From contig JBMSQB010000058.1 in assembly GCA_049423065.1 (NCBI GenBank), positions 1-28,544 of the forward strand: a stretch of 28,544 nucleotides of DNA, written 5' to 3'. The stretch's first letter is position 1. Every line of letters begins with the position of its first letter. The notes under the pieces are model-generated. The model was given only the letters and a program-made list of their open reading frames with translations. It was not told the origin of the DNA and ran no database searches. The DNA is from SYIM01 sp041182885 (GTDB lineage: Bacteria > Pseudomonadota > Gammaproteobacteria > Burkholderiales > Burkholderiaceae_E). Positions 22,197 through 28,544 of this stretch are shown in pieces. Position numbers and translations under genes: made by a program.

Positions 22197-23818
22197 CACC
22201 GTATTTCCCAAGCCTCGATTCCGCCTCACTGGCGACTGCCTGGTCTTCGCTCTCCGATCACGCCGCAAAAAGCCGCGCGATGTCTCTATCAAGGATGCTC
22301 GCGAGCGAGCCCGATCGGATCTCGCGCCTGCGGATTGACGCCGCCGGACTTCGTATCGACTTTGCTCGCCAGCGCTTGCCCATGGCGGCCTTGCCCACCC
22401 TGGCATTGCTCGCGAGCCAGGCCGGGCTCACTGCCTGGCGTGATGCAATGTTCCGGGGCGACATCGTCAATGCGAGCGAGCGCCGCCCCGCCCTGCACAC
22501 AGCGCTGCGCGATCCGGACGCTGAACTCACCCCCTCACTTGATGCTGCAGTCAGCCACACGGTCCGTGACACGCTTGCCCGGATGCGCACGGTGTCCGAA
22601 CAGGTGCGCTCCGGGCAGTGGCGGGGCGCGAGCGGCCGCCCGATCAGCGATGTCCTGCATGTGGGCATCGGTGGATCGCAGTTGGGCCCGGAGCTCGCGT
22701 GCGAGGCCCTGCACCCGTTCGCTCATCCACGGCTCCGCGTGCATTTTCTGGGCAACATTGATCCCGAGCGATGGGCGCGCCTTCGCCGCGACCTGAACCC
22801 GCTCACTACGCTGGTCATTATCGCGTCAAAGTCGTGGCGCACCCCTGAAACCGCGCGCAATGCACAGGCGGTACAGAGTTGGCTGCTGGCAGGCGGCGTG
22901 ACGAACCAGGCGCTTGGCCGTCATCTCGTTGCGGTCAGTTCCAACCTCGACGCCGCGCAGGCATTGGGCGTTGATGCCCAAAATATTTTTCCCTGCCCCG
23001 ACTGGGTCGGTGGACGGTATTCCCTCTGGGGGGCAGTCGGCCTGCCGGTCATGTTGCAGATCGGTGCCGACGCGTTCGATTCAATGCTTGCCGGCGCACG
23101 CGCCATGGATCGGCATTTCATCACTGCGCCCTGCCTTGAGAACGCGCCGATGATGCTGGCCCTGATCAGCGCCTGGAATGCCAGCCTGCTTCAGTCCGGA
23201 ACCGAAGCCGTGATCCCCTACGCGGATGCGCTCCGCCGCTTTGCTGCGCACCTGCAGCAACTGCAAATGGAGAGCAATGGCAAGTCGGTGACGGCGCAGG
23301 GCCTTCCCGTGGCGCGGCCGACCATGCCGGTGGTGTGGGGCGAGCCCGGCACGGATAGTCAACACTCGTTCTTCCAGGCGCTCCATCAGGGGGTTGCGAT
23401 TCATCCCATCGACATGCTGATCATTGGCAGCGCCACCGACACTGACCCATGGCTGCGCGCGCGCGCCCTGCGTGCCAATGCAGTCGCGCAGGCGCAGGCG
23501 CTATCCCTGGGCCATGAGGATCGCGATCCGCAGCGCGTTCATCCGGGCGGTCGCCCGGTCACCCTGATCCACCTCGCCCGTCTCGACCCGGCGGGCCTGG
23601 GTGCGCTCATCGCACTGTACGAACACAAAACCGTGTGCCTGGGATGGCTCTGGGGGCTCAACCCCTTTGACCAATGGGGGGTGGAATTGGGCAAGCGGCT
23701 CGCGGTCGGCATGGAAGCGCGCCTGGGGGACTCATCATCGGGCGATACCATCGGTGCCGAACTGCCCGGGGTCGACCCGGCCACGCAACAGACGCTGGAC
23801 CATCTTCGCAGCCGCTAG
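22193..23818 (+). CDS. pgi: glucose-6-phosphate isomerase
   Basis: Pgi interconverts glucose-6-phosphate and fructose-6-phosphate (EC 5.3.1.9). At 541 residues from ATG 22193 it has normal length; the ATG overlaps the nnr stop, which fixes the start over an upstream GTG. Both SIS folds are present. Key residues are conserved: HVGIGGSQLGPELA (156-169), WVGGRYSLWGAVGLP with Arg275, the catalytic base Glu384 in VWGEPGTDSQHSFFQALHQG, His398 in the same block, and Lys501 in NPFDQWGVELGKRLA. The phosphate loop reads ASKSWRTPETARNA (211-224) where most homologues have SKTFTTxETMTNA; Ser212, Lys213 and Thr217 remain. The stop TAG overlaps the stop of the opposite ABC gene in CTAG. It is the last gene of the qmcA-nfeD-nnr-pgi run. 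Confidence 0.95.
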   Translation: MTPYFPSLDSASLATAWSSLSDHAAKSRAMSLSRMLASEPDRISRLRIDAAGLRIDFARQRLPMAALPTLALLASQAGLTAWRDAMFRGDIVNASERRPALHTALRDPDAELTPSLDAAVSHTVRDTLARMRTVSEQVRSGQWRGASGRPISDVLHVGIGGSQLGPELACEALHPFAHPRLRVHFLGNIDPERWARLRRDLNPLTTLVIIASKSWRTPETARNAQAVQSWLLAGGVTNQALGRHLVAVSSNLDAAQALGVDAQNIFPCPDWVGGRYSLWGAVGLPVMLQIGADAFDSMLAGARAMDRHFITAPCLENAPMMLALISAWNASLLQSGTEAVIPYADALRRFAAHLQQLQMESNGKSVTAQGLPVARPTMPVVWGEPGTDSQHSFFQALHQGVAIHPIDMLIIGSATDTDPWLRARALRANAVAQAQALSLGHEDRDPQRVHPGGRPVTLIHLARLDPAGLGALIALYEHKTVCLGWLWGLNPFDQWGVELGKRLAVGMEARLGDSSSGDTIGAELPGVDPATQQTLDHLRSR

Positions 23819-24501
23819 GCAAGCGCGCCTTCCTCGATCGAGTCGAGCCTGCCTGCGTGCAACCGCAAGCGCATCGCGCAGCGGCCGGCCAGCGCTTCGT
23901 CATGTGTAACCAGAATCAGGGTGGAACCGGCCTCACGGTTGAGCTCAAACATGAGGTCGATAATTCGCTCCCCCGTGACCGCGTCCAGGCTGCCGGTGGG
24001 CTCGTCAGCGAGAAGCAGCGCGGGCCGGGGCGCAAACGCCCGCGCGAGTGCAACGCGCTGCTGCTCGCCGCCTGAGAGCGTGCGCGGATAGTGGCCGGTG
24101 CGGTGGGCAAGTCCCACGCGTTCGAGCAGTTGCCGGGCGAGCGGCTCTGCGTCACGGCGGCCGGCGAGCTCGAGTGGGAGCATCACATTTTCCAGCGCGT
24201 TCATTTGAGGCAGGAGCTGAAACGACTGAAACACAAAGCCCAGATTGCGCGCGCGCCATGCCGCACGCTGTTCTTCGTCCAGTTCGGTCAGCTGCGTCCC
24301 AAAAATGCCGATCGTGCCTTCGCTCGGACGGTCGAGTCCGCCCAGCAAGCCCAGCAGTGTTGATTTCCCCGATCCCGAGGCCCCGACAATGGCCGCCGAC
24401 TGGCCTCCCTCGATCCGGAAGCTGACATGATCGAGAATCGTCAGCCAGCCATCCGCATCACGCACCCGCTGGGTGAGGCCGTCAACGATAATTGCGCTCA
24501 T
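23815..24501 (-). CDS. YbbA-type (LolD/MacB family) ABC transporter ATP-binding protein
   Basis: This 228-residue ATPase has all ABC motifs: Walker A GASGSGKST (40-48), Q-loop FVFQSFQLL (89-97), signature LSGGEQQRVALARA (142-155), Walker B ALLLADEPTGSLD (161-173) and H-loop His200. The divergent neighbour is a TesA-type esterase, the same arrangement as ybbA-tesA in E. coli, so YbbA is the best name-level match. In E. coli the permease ybbP follows directly; here the downstream gene is pgi on the other strand, so the permease must be encoded elsewhere. The real start is ATG 24501; the frame stays open to 24984 but that extension lies inside tesA. Start and stop codons both overlap those of its neighbours (CATG and CTAG). 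Confidence 0.92.
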   Translation of the reverse strand: MSAIIVDGLTQRVRDADGWLTILDHVSFRIEGGQSAAIVGASGSGKSTLLGLLGGLDRPSEGTIGIFGTQLTELDEEQRAAWRARNLGFVFQSFQLLPQMNALENVMLPLELAGRRDAEPLARQLLERVGLAHRTGHYPRTLSGGEQQRVALARAFAPRPALLLADEPTGSLDAVTGERIIDLMFELNREAGSTLILVTHDEALAGRCAMRLRLHAGRLDSIEEGALA

Positions 24502-25186
24502 GAAAACCTTCACCTGTTCGAATCGTTCCAGGCGCCTGCTGCTTGGTGGGCTGTCGGCGGCTATGGCTGGCAGTGTACTGCCCCTGGGTGCCCAAACCCC
24601 TGATCCAACCCGGGGTGGAGCCCCTGTCGTCGCGGCAGCATCTGGCCCCATTCTGATTGTTGGCGACAGCCTCTCTGCCGAATATGGCATTGCGCGGGGC
24701 ACCGGCTGGGTAGAGTTGCTGCGCGGGCGGCTTCGCGACCATGGAAAGCCCCCCGCTGTCATCAATGCCAGCGTGAGTGGCGAAACCACCGCAGGCGGTC
24801 GCACCCGCATCGACGGGTTGTTGAAGCGGCAACGCCCGGCAATTGTCGTCATCGAACTGGGTGGTAACGACGCGCTTCGCGGGCTCGACCTCAACACCAC
24901 GCGCAGCAATCTTGTCGAGATGATCGCCCGATCGCGCGACGCCGGGGCGCGGGTGCTGCTTCTGGGAATGAAGGTTCCGCCCAACTACGGGAAGAGCTAC
25001 GCCGAGGCCTTCGAACGTGTGTTTGAATCCGTGGCGCGCGAAACCGGCTCCGCGTTGGTGCCATTTTTTCTCGAAGGCCTGGCCGATCGCCTGGAATATT
25101 TCCAGACCGACCGTATTCACCCCAACGAAAGCGCGCAGCCAAAAATGCTGGACAACGTGTGGCCGGCGCTCAAGGCCCTGCTTTAG
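24500..25186 (+). CDS. tesA: TesA-type SGNH arylesterase / acyl-CoA thioesterase I
   Basis: TesA is a periplasmic multifunctional esterase, thioesterase and lysophospholipase. This 228-residue protein has the SGNH blocks: GDSLSAEYG with nucleophile Ser57, Gly94 in SVSGETTAGG, Asn123 in ELGGNDALRG, and Asp204/His207 in TDRIHPNE. The N-terminus (1-31) is a signal peptide, with NRSRRLLLGGLSAA before a hydrophobic core and a likely cleavage near LGAQ. The twin arginines followed by LLLGG resemble a Tat signal, whereas E. coli TesA uses Sec. The start ATG 24500 overlaps the divergent YbbA-type start; an upstream in-frame ATG at 24473 lies within that gene. It is followed after 23 bases by the convergent Bug gene. 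Confidence 0.93.
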   Translation: MKTFTCSNRSRRLLLGGLSAAMAGSVLPLGAQTPDPTRGGAPVVAAASGPILIVGDSLSAEYGIARGTGWVELLRGRLRDHGKPPAVINASVSGETTAGGRTRIDGLLKRQRPAIVVIELGGNDALRGLDLNTTRSNLVEMIARSRDAGARVLLLGMKVPPNYGKSYAEAFERVFESVARETGSALVPFFLEGLADRLEYFQTDRIHPNESAQPKMLDNVWPALKALL

Positions 25187-25209
25187 AAGCCGCGATGCCA
25201 GGTGAAACC

Positions 25210-26202
25210 TTATTCCGGCGTCATGCCCGCCGCTTTGACGACGCTTGCCCACATGGCGGTGTCACGCGCCTGAAGGGCCGCAAACTCGCTGTTTGAAAGC
25301 GGAAGAATCTGCGCACCGGTAGCCTCCAGCGTGGCCTTTTCAGCACGGACCGCTGCGTGCACCAGCGCGGTCAGCCGCGCGGTAATCGCGGGGGGCACGT
25401 TGGCGGGCAGATACATGCCCTGCCAATTGATCAGTTCGTAGTCTGGGAAGCCCTGCTCCTTCATGGTGGGAATCGCGGGTGCGATCGGCAGCCGCGCCTG
25501 GCTGGTGACGGCGAGCGCCTTCACCTTGCCGCTCTTCACCAAAGGCATGCCAGTAATGATGTCTGTCCACATGACACTCACCTGGCCGCCCATCAGGTCG
25601 GTGAGCGCCTGCGGGGCCCCTTTGTAGGGCACATGGATGAGATCGGCGCGCGACATCTGTTTGAACATTTCGCCGCCGATGCGGCTGGGCGCATTGCCGC
25701 TTGCAAAGCTGAACTTGCCGGGGCTGGCCGACACCAGCTTCACAAAGTCGGCCAGGGAATTGGCGGGTGAGGCGGGCCCGACCACCATCACAAACGAAGC
25801 GATGATGAGTGCCGATACCGGTGTGAAGTCGCGCACCGGATCGTAGGGAAGCTTCCTGAACAGGTTTGGATTGGCCGAGTGGGTGGTGCCGGTCGTGACC
25901 AGAACGGTGTAACCGTCCGGCGCAGCCTTGGCTACCGTCTCGGAGGCGATGAATCCGTTTGCGCCGCCGCGGTTGTCGACCACCACGCTCTGCCCGGTGG
26001 CCTGCGAGACGTGCTGCGCAACAACCCGGGCAGTCTGGTCGGTGGCGCTGCCAGCGGGAAAGGCCACGACAAAACGAATTGGCTTGGTTGGGTAGTCGCC
26101 AGGCTGCGCAGTTGTCACTGATGGTACGGCGAGCGTCGCGAGCAACCCTGCGGCAACCAGACAGCGCCTGCGACAGCGTTCCAGGATGAAGCGAATTGGC
26201 AT
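25210..26202 (-). CDS. Bug-family (TctC-type) tripartite tricarboxylate transporter substrate-binding protein
   Basis: This is a periplasmic solute receptor of 330 residues with a Sec signal peptide (basic RCRRRC, hydrophobic LVAAGLLATLAVPSV, cleavage near TTAQ). The family pattern is clear: YPTKPIRFVVAFPAGSATDQTAR (37-59), VVVDNRGGANGFIASE (73-88), APDGYTVLVTT, HVPYKGAPQALTDLMGGQV and a C-terminal AGMTPE-like end. Bug proteins bind small carboxylates or related molecules and are hugely expanded in Burkholderiales, often as orphans without the TctA/TctB membrane proteins, as here. The ligand is unknown. A strong promoter (26233-26261) and GAGGGA eight bases before the ATG suggest its own expression unit. 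Confidence 0.93.
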   Translation of the reverse strand: MPIRFILERCRRRCLVAAGLLATLAVPSVTTAQPGDYPTKPIRFVVAFPAGSATDQTARVVAQHVSQATGQSVVVDNRGGANGFIASETVAKAAPDGYTVLVTTGTTHSANPNLFRKLPYDPVRDFTPVSALIIASFVMVVGPASPANSLADFVKLVSASPGKFSFASGNAPSRIGGEMFKQMSRADLIHVPYKGAPQALTDLMGGQVSVMWTDIITGMPLVKSGKVKALAVTSQARLPIAPAIPTMKEQGFPDYELINWQGMYLPANVPPAITARLTALVHAAVRAEKATLEATGAQILPLSNSEFAALQARDTAMWASVVKAAGMTPE

Positions 26203-26232
26203 GATGTGCGTCCCTCGCGAATTGGAGGCCTG

Positions 26233-26261
26233 ATTAAAGCGCCCCGTCGCGTTGACGTCAA
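26233..26261 (-). promoter_or_regulatory. sigma70 promoter for the Bug gene with a palindrome over the -35
   Basis: On the minus strand TTGACG (26261-26256) and TTTAAT (26238-26233) are separated by exactly 17 bases, each matching consensus at five of six positions. Transcription would start near 26226, giving a leader of about 24 bases. The -35 lies inside a perfect ten-base palindrome, TTGACGTCAA (26252-26261), a possible operator. Confidence 0.6.
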
Positions 26262-26308
26262 TGTCGTCGGTTCCCGGTGCCGGCTCGCGACAATGAGTGC
26301 CCTGGCTG

Positions 26309-26353
26309 CCGCGTTGTTAGCGCGGTCTGGGCGAGAGGTCGCGGCAGGCCCAG
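26309..26353 (-). other. hairpin-forming sequence downstream of the flagellin gene
   Basis: Two inverted repeats lie in the 172-base gap after flagellin: CCGCG/CGCGG (26309-26313 with 26321-26325, 7-base loop) and CTGGGC/GCCCAG (26327-26332 with 26348-26353, 15-base loop). Neither is followed by a T-run on the minus strand, so they are only weak candidates for flagellin transcript termination or 3' protection. Confidence 0.25.
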
Positions 26354-26374
26354 CCTGATTCCCCGCTAACCGCT

Positions 26375-28396
26375 CTATTTCAGCAAGGCCAGTACCGTTC
26401 GCGGATCCATGTTGGCCTGAACCAGCATGGCCTGTGCTGCCTGCTGAATGATCTGCTGGCGGGCAAGCTCGGTTGTGACCTTTGCGTAGTCGGCGTCCAG
26501 GATGCGGCTGCGCGATGTGCTGAGGTTGGTCTGCCATGAGCTCAGGTTGTCGGCGGCAGAGGTCAGGCGGTTCTGGAATGCGCCCACATCGGCGCGGCTG
26601 AGCGACAGTTTGTCGATGGCTTGGTCGATGACCGAGATGGCGCTTGACGCAGCGCTTGCGGTGGTGATCTGGAGTGCGCCGCCCACCAGCGTGCTGCTGC
26701 CACCCTGCGCAGCCATGCCAATGAGATTCAGGGCGTTGGTGCGATCGCTTGCAGTCGAGGCGAGTGACTCGACGCGAATGTCGGCCCCCGTGGCGGAACT
26801 GAGCGTGATCCGGCCCCTGATGGTTTCGCCAGTGCCCGACGTGGCCACCGCGCCGATTTGCGCGGCACCAGGTTCGTAGGTCGACTCGATGTTGGTGATG
26901 AAACTGCTTGAATCTTCGACCGTGATGTCGGCGCCACCCGCTGAGGTGAGGAAAAGATTGCCGTCGGTATCGGTGGAGGCGGCCACGCTGTTGACGCCCC
27001 CCGCATTGATCGTTGACACCACGGCAGAGATGGAGTTCAGAGACGAAAAATTCAGCGTCTTTCCGTTGATGATGACCGTGCTGGCGCTTCCGATATTCGA
27101 AAGGTTGGTGGTGACCTTGGCCCTGGTTTCAGCGCTGGCCGTGACACCCGACTGAGCTGACACTGCATTGATCGCGGCCGCCTTGGACATGGCGGAGCTG
27201 TTGTCGGATTTCCCCACCATCACACCGTTGATACGAAGGTCGGTTGTGCTGGTGATCGCGTTGCCATCAACCATGCCCCCGCTGAAGCTGGTGCCGTTGC
27301 CAGATTCGTTCAGTCCGAGCGCCTTCACCATTGAAATCGTGCCCGCCGGCGCACCACCAGAAATGGAGGACGCGTAGCCATTCGCCTCTGTCTTGGCCTC
27401 TACGCGGATGCCGGTGGAATCGAGCGACTTGAGAGACAGATACCCCCGCCAGGTATCGGCTGTGAATCCGGCCCTGGTACCCGCTGTGATCACGATGTCG
27501 TTTCCGGTGTTGTTCGAGAGTTCGATGGTGCCGTCGCTTCCCAGCGTGGCATTGACTCCTGATACGTCACGGTTGATGTTCGCAACCAGTTCCTCAACGC
27601 TGGCGGCCGCACCCACGGTGTTGGAGTTGATGACCACATCTCCCTGCGAAAATACCGATGCGGACGGCGCCGCGCCCTTGTAGGCGTTGAAGGCCGTGGC
27701 GCTTACCCTGTGTTCACCGACATTGGTGTTGATTGCCGACGCAAGCGCGGAGGCGACATGCGAACCCGGTGCGCTGAGGTTGGCTGCAAACGCGTTCCTG
27801 CCGTTGATCTTGATCTGGTCGGCGTTGATGGCTGTGCCTGCAGCCACACGACCGCTTGTCTGCTGACCTTCGATCATGTAGCCCTGCAGTCCGAGCGATT
27901 TGCTGCTGGCCGAACTGAGGGTGATGGAAACCTGCTCCCGGGGGTTGATCCCCGTCTGCAAGCCCAGGCCTTTGCTGGAGCCATTCAGCAGCTTGATGCT
28001 GTTGAAGCTCGTGGTGCTTGCGATGTTGTCGATCTCGCTTACCAGCTGGGTCATTTCCTTCTGGAGCGCGGAGCGGTTGCTTGTTGTGAGGGTGCTGTTT
28101 GATGACTGGACAGCAAGCTCGCGCATGCGCTGGAGCATGTTCGAGATGCCGCCCAGGGCGCTGTCGGCGGTTTGCATCATCGAAACGCCATCGTTGGTGT
28201 TCCTGATCGCCATGCCGATGCTCCCCAGATCGGCGGACATCCGCGAGGTGATCGCCAGGCCAGCGGCGTCGTCCTTGGCACTGTTGATTCGCCGGCCAGT
28301 GGACAGTTGCTGCATGGAGTCGGACATCTGCCGGCCGATGAGCGCCAGAGCGCTGGTTGCATGGAGCGCCTTGGGGTTGCTGTTTATGACAGTCAC
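26375..28396 (-). CDS. fliC: flagellin
   Basis: This is the filament subunit of the flagellum, secreted through the flagellar export apparatus. The conserved N-terminal domain (1 to about 165) has INSNPKALHATSALALIG, STGRRINSAKDDAAGLAI and LQRMRELAVQSSNST; the 88-97 segment is the region recognised by TLR5 in enteric flagellins. The C-terminal domain (about 580-673) has ISVIDQAIDKLSLSRADVGAFQNRL and ILDADYAKVTTELARQQIIQQAAQAMLVQAN. At 673 residues it is longer than many. The central 165-580 part carries about four Flagellin_IN-like motifs (near 193-235, 252-304, 385-422, 440-494) and two RG-x-(I/L)(T/S)L...IRVE modules (317-333, 528-543). There is no cysteine. The start is GTG 28396 with a weak TGAGG. 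No sigma28 or sigma54 promoter is recognisable in the 148 bases upstream. Confidence 0.96.
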   Translation of the reverse strand: MTVINSNPKALHATSALALIGRQMSDSMQQLSTGRRINSAKDDAAGLAITSRMSADLGSIGMAIRNTNDGVSMMQTADSALGGISNMLQRMRELAVQSSNSTLTTSNRSALQKEMTQLVSEIDNIASTTSFNSIKLLNGSSKGLGLQTGINPREQVSITLSSASSKSLGLQGYMIEGQQTSGRVAAGTAINADQIKINGRNAFAANLSAPGSHVASALASAINTNVGEHRVSATAFNAYKGAAPSASVFSQGDVVINSNTVGAAASVEELVANINRDVSGVNATLGSDGTIELSNNTGNDIVITAGTRAGFTADTWRGYLSLKSLDSTGIRVEAKTEANGYASSISGGAPAGTISMVKALGLNESGNGTSFSGGMVDGNAITSTTDLRINGVMVGKSDNSSAMSKAAAINAVSAQSGVTASAETRAKVTTNLSNIGSASTVIINGKTLNFSSLNSISAVVSTINAGGVNSVAASTDTDGNLFLTSAGGADITVEDSSSFITNIESTYEPGAAQIGAVATSGTGETIRGRITLSSATGADIRVESLASTASDRTNALNLIGMAAQGGSSTLVGGALQITTASAASSAISVIDQAIDKLSLSRADVGAFQNRLTSAADNLSSWQTNLSTSRSRILDADYAKVTTELARQQIIQQAAQAMLVQANMDPRTVLALLK

Positions 28397-28440
28397 GGTT
28401 GCCTCAACTGAGCTGAATCTCGATGAACTGAACCCGAGGC

Positions 28441-28468
28441 ATCAGGTGTAACGACCCGAAAACCTGAT
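28441..28468. other. inverted repeat in the flagellin leader region
   Basis: ATCAGGT (28441-28447) and ACCTGAT (28462-28468) form a perfect seven-bp inverted repeat around a 14-base spacer, 45-72 bases upstream of the flagellin GTG. It could be an operator or a 5'-UTR hairpin. No T-run follows on either strand, so it is not an intrinsic terminator. The remainder of 28397-28544 shows no gene. Confidence 0.45.
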
Positions 28469-28544
28469 CAAAAATGGAGCGTTGCGGTCGAAGTCCTCTG
28501 GGGGAGTTCATGCCACAAAAGTTGGGCTGCACTCCCCCCGCCAA

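Noticed and set aside
24502..24984. 160-residue N-terminal extension of the YbbA-type ATPase
   Set aside because: It runs antisense through tesA and the added sequence is low-complexity, while the ABC domain begins normally at 24501.
26502..28451. Chain of long plus-strand open frames opposite flagellin
   Set aside because: They are all in the same register relative to flagellin codons and are interrupted by stops. They reflect flagellin codon usage; no family resemblance.
28397..28544. Sigma28 (TAAAGTTT/GCCGATAA) or sigma54 (GG-N10-GC) promoter for flagellin
   Set aside because: I scanned the minus strand; TGTGGCATGAACTCC looks partly like a -24 box but lacks the -12 GC, and no sigma28 pair is present.
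1..28544. Mobile elements, CRISPR arrays, tRNA/rRNA genes, prophage or defence cassettes
   Set aside because: No transposase or integrase motifs, regular repeat-spacer arrays, or structural RNA sequences were recognised; gene content is chromosomal housekeeping.

Overview
The window is a compact, high-GC (about two thirds G+C by eye) stretch of bacterial chromosome. The gene content points to a betaproteobacterium, most likely Burkholderiales: a Bug/TctC-type solute receptor, a fused MnmC, a large single-chain PurL, fumarylacetoacetase, a DUF3108 protein, a glycine-zipper lipoprotein and a flagellin beginning TVINSN. I see no insertion sequence, prophage, CRISPR array, rRNA, tRNA or toxin/defence cassette. 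This is core chromosome, not an obvious island.

Layout. (1) 1-1353 (+): the 3' end of a protein with a long Pro/Ala-rich tail, then a MacB/LolD-type ABC ATPase. (2) 1417-4140 (-): an MBL-fold hydrolase and three small exported proteins: an MliC-like protein, a glycine-zipper lipoprotein and a Pro/Tyr-rich secreted protein. (3) 4277-6008 (+): a mono-heme cytochrome c and fumarylacetoacetase. (4) 6005-7321 (-): a membrane-anchored DUF3108 protein. (5) 7320-10993 (+): an MFS transporter, bifunctional MnmC (tRNA wobble-uridine modification) and a YkgJ-type cysteine-cluster protein. (6) 19381-11006 (-): fused 5-oxoprolinase, PurL and an RraA/HMG-aldolase-like protein, tightly spaced. (7) 19510-23818 (+): SPFH/QmcA protein, a short NfeD-like protein, NAD(P)HX epimerase/dehydratase and glucose-6-phosphate isomerase, with overlapping or nearly overlapping reading frames. 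(8) 23815-25186: divergent YbbA-type ABC ATPase and TesA-type esterase. (9) 25210-28396 (-): a Bug receptor and a 673-residue flagellin.

How the genes relate. Most are housekeeping functions: purine synthesis, glycolysis, tRNA modification, tyrosine/homogentisate degradation and envelope maintenance. Two encode disposal of unavoidable damaged metabolites: 5-oxoproline (5-oxoprolinase) and hydrated NAD(P)H (NnrDE). Packing is very tight. Four of the nine strand switches overlap by 2-4 bases: two divergent start pairs share CATG, and two convergent stop pairs share TTAA or CTAG.

I did not find a clearly new multi-gene system. The best leads are a possible leaderless promoter at qmcA, an NfeD that appears to lack its soluble domain, the envelope trio beside the MBL hydrolase, the cytochrome c/fumarylacetoacetase pair, and the modular central domain of the flagellin.
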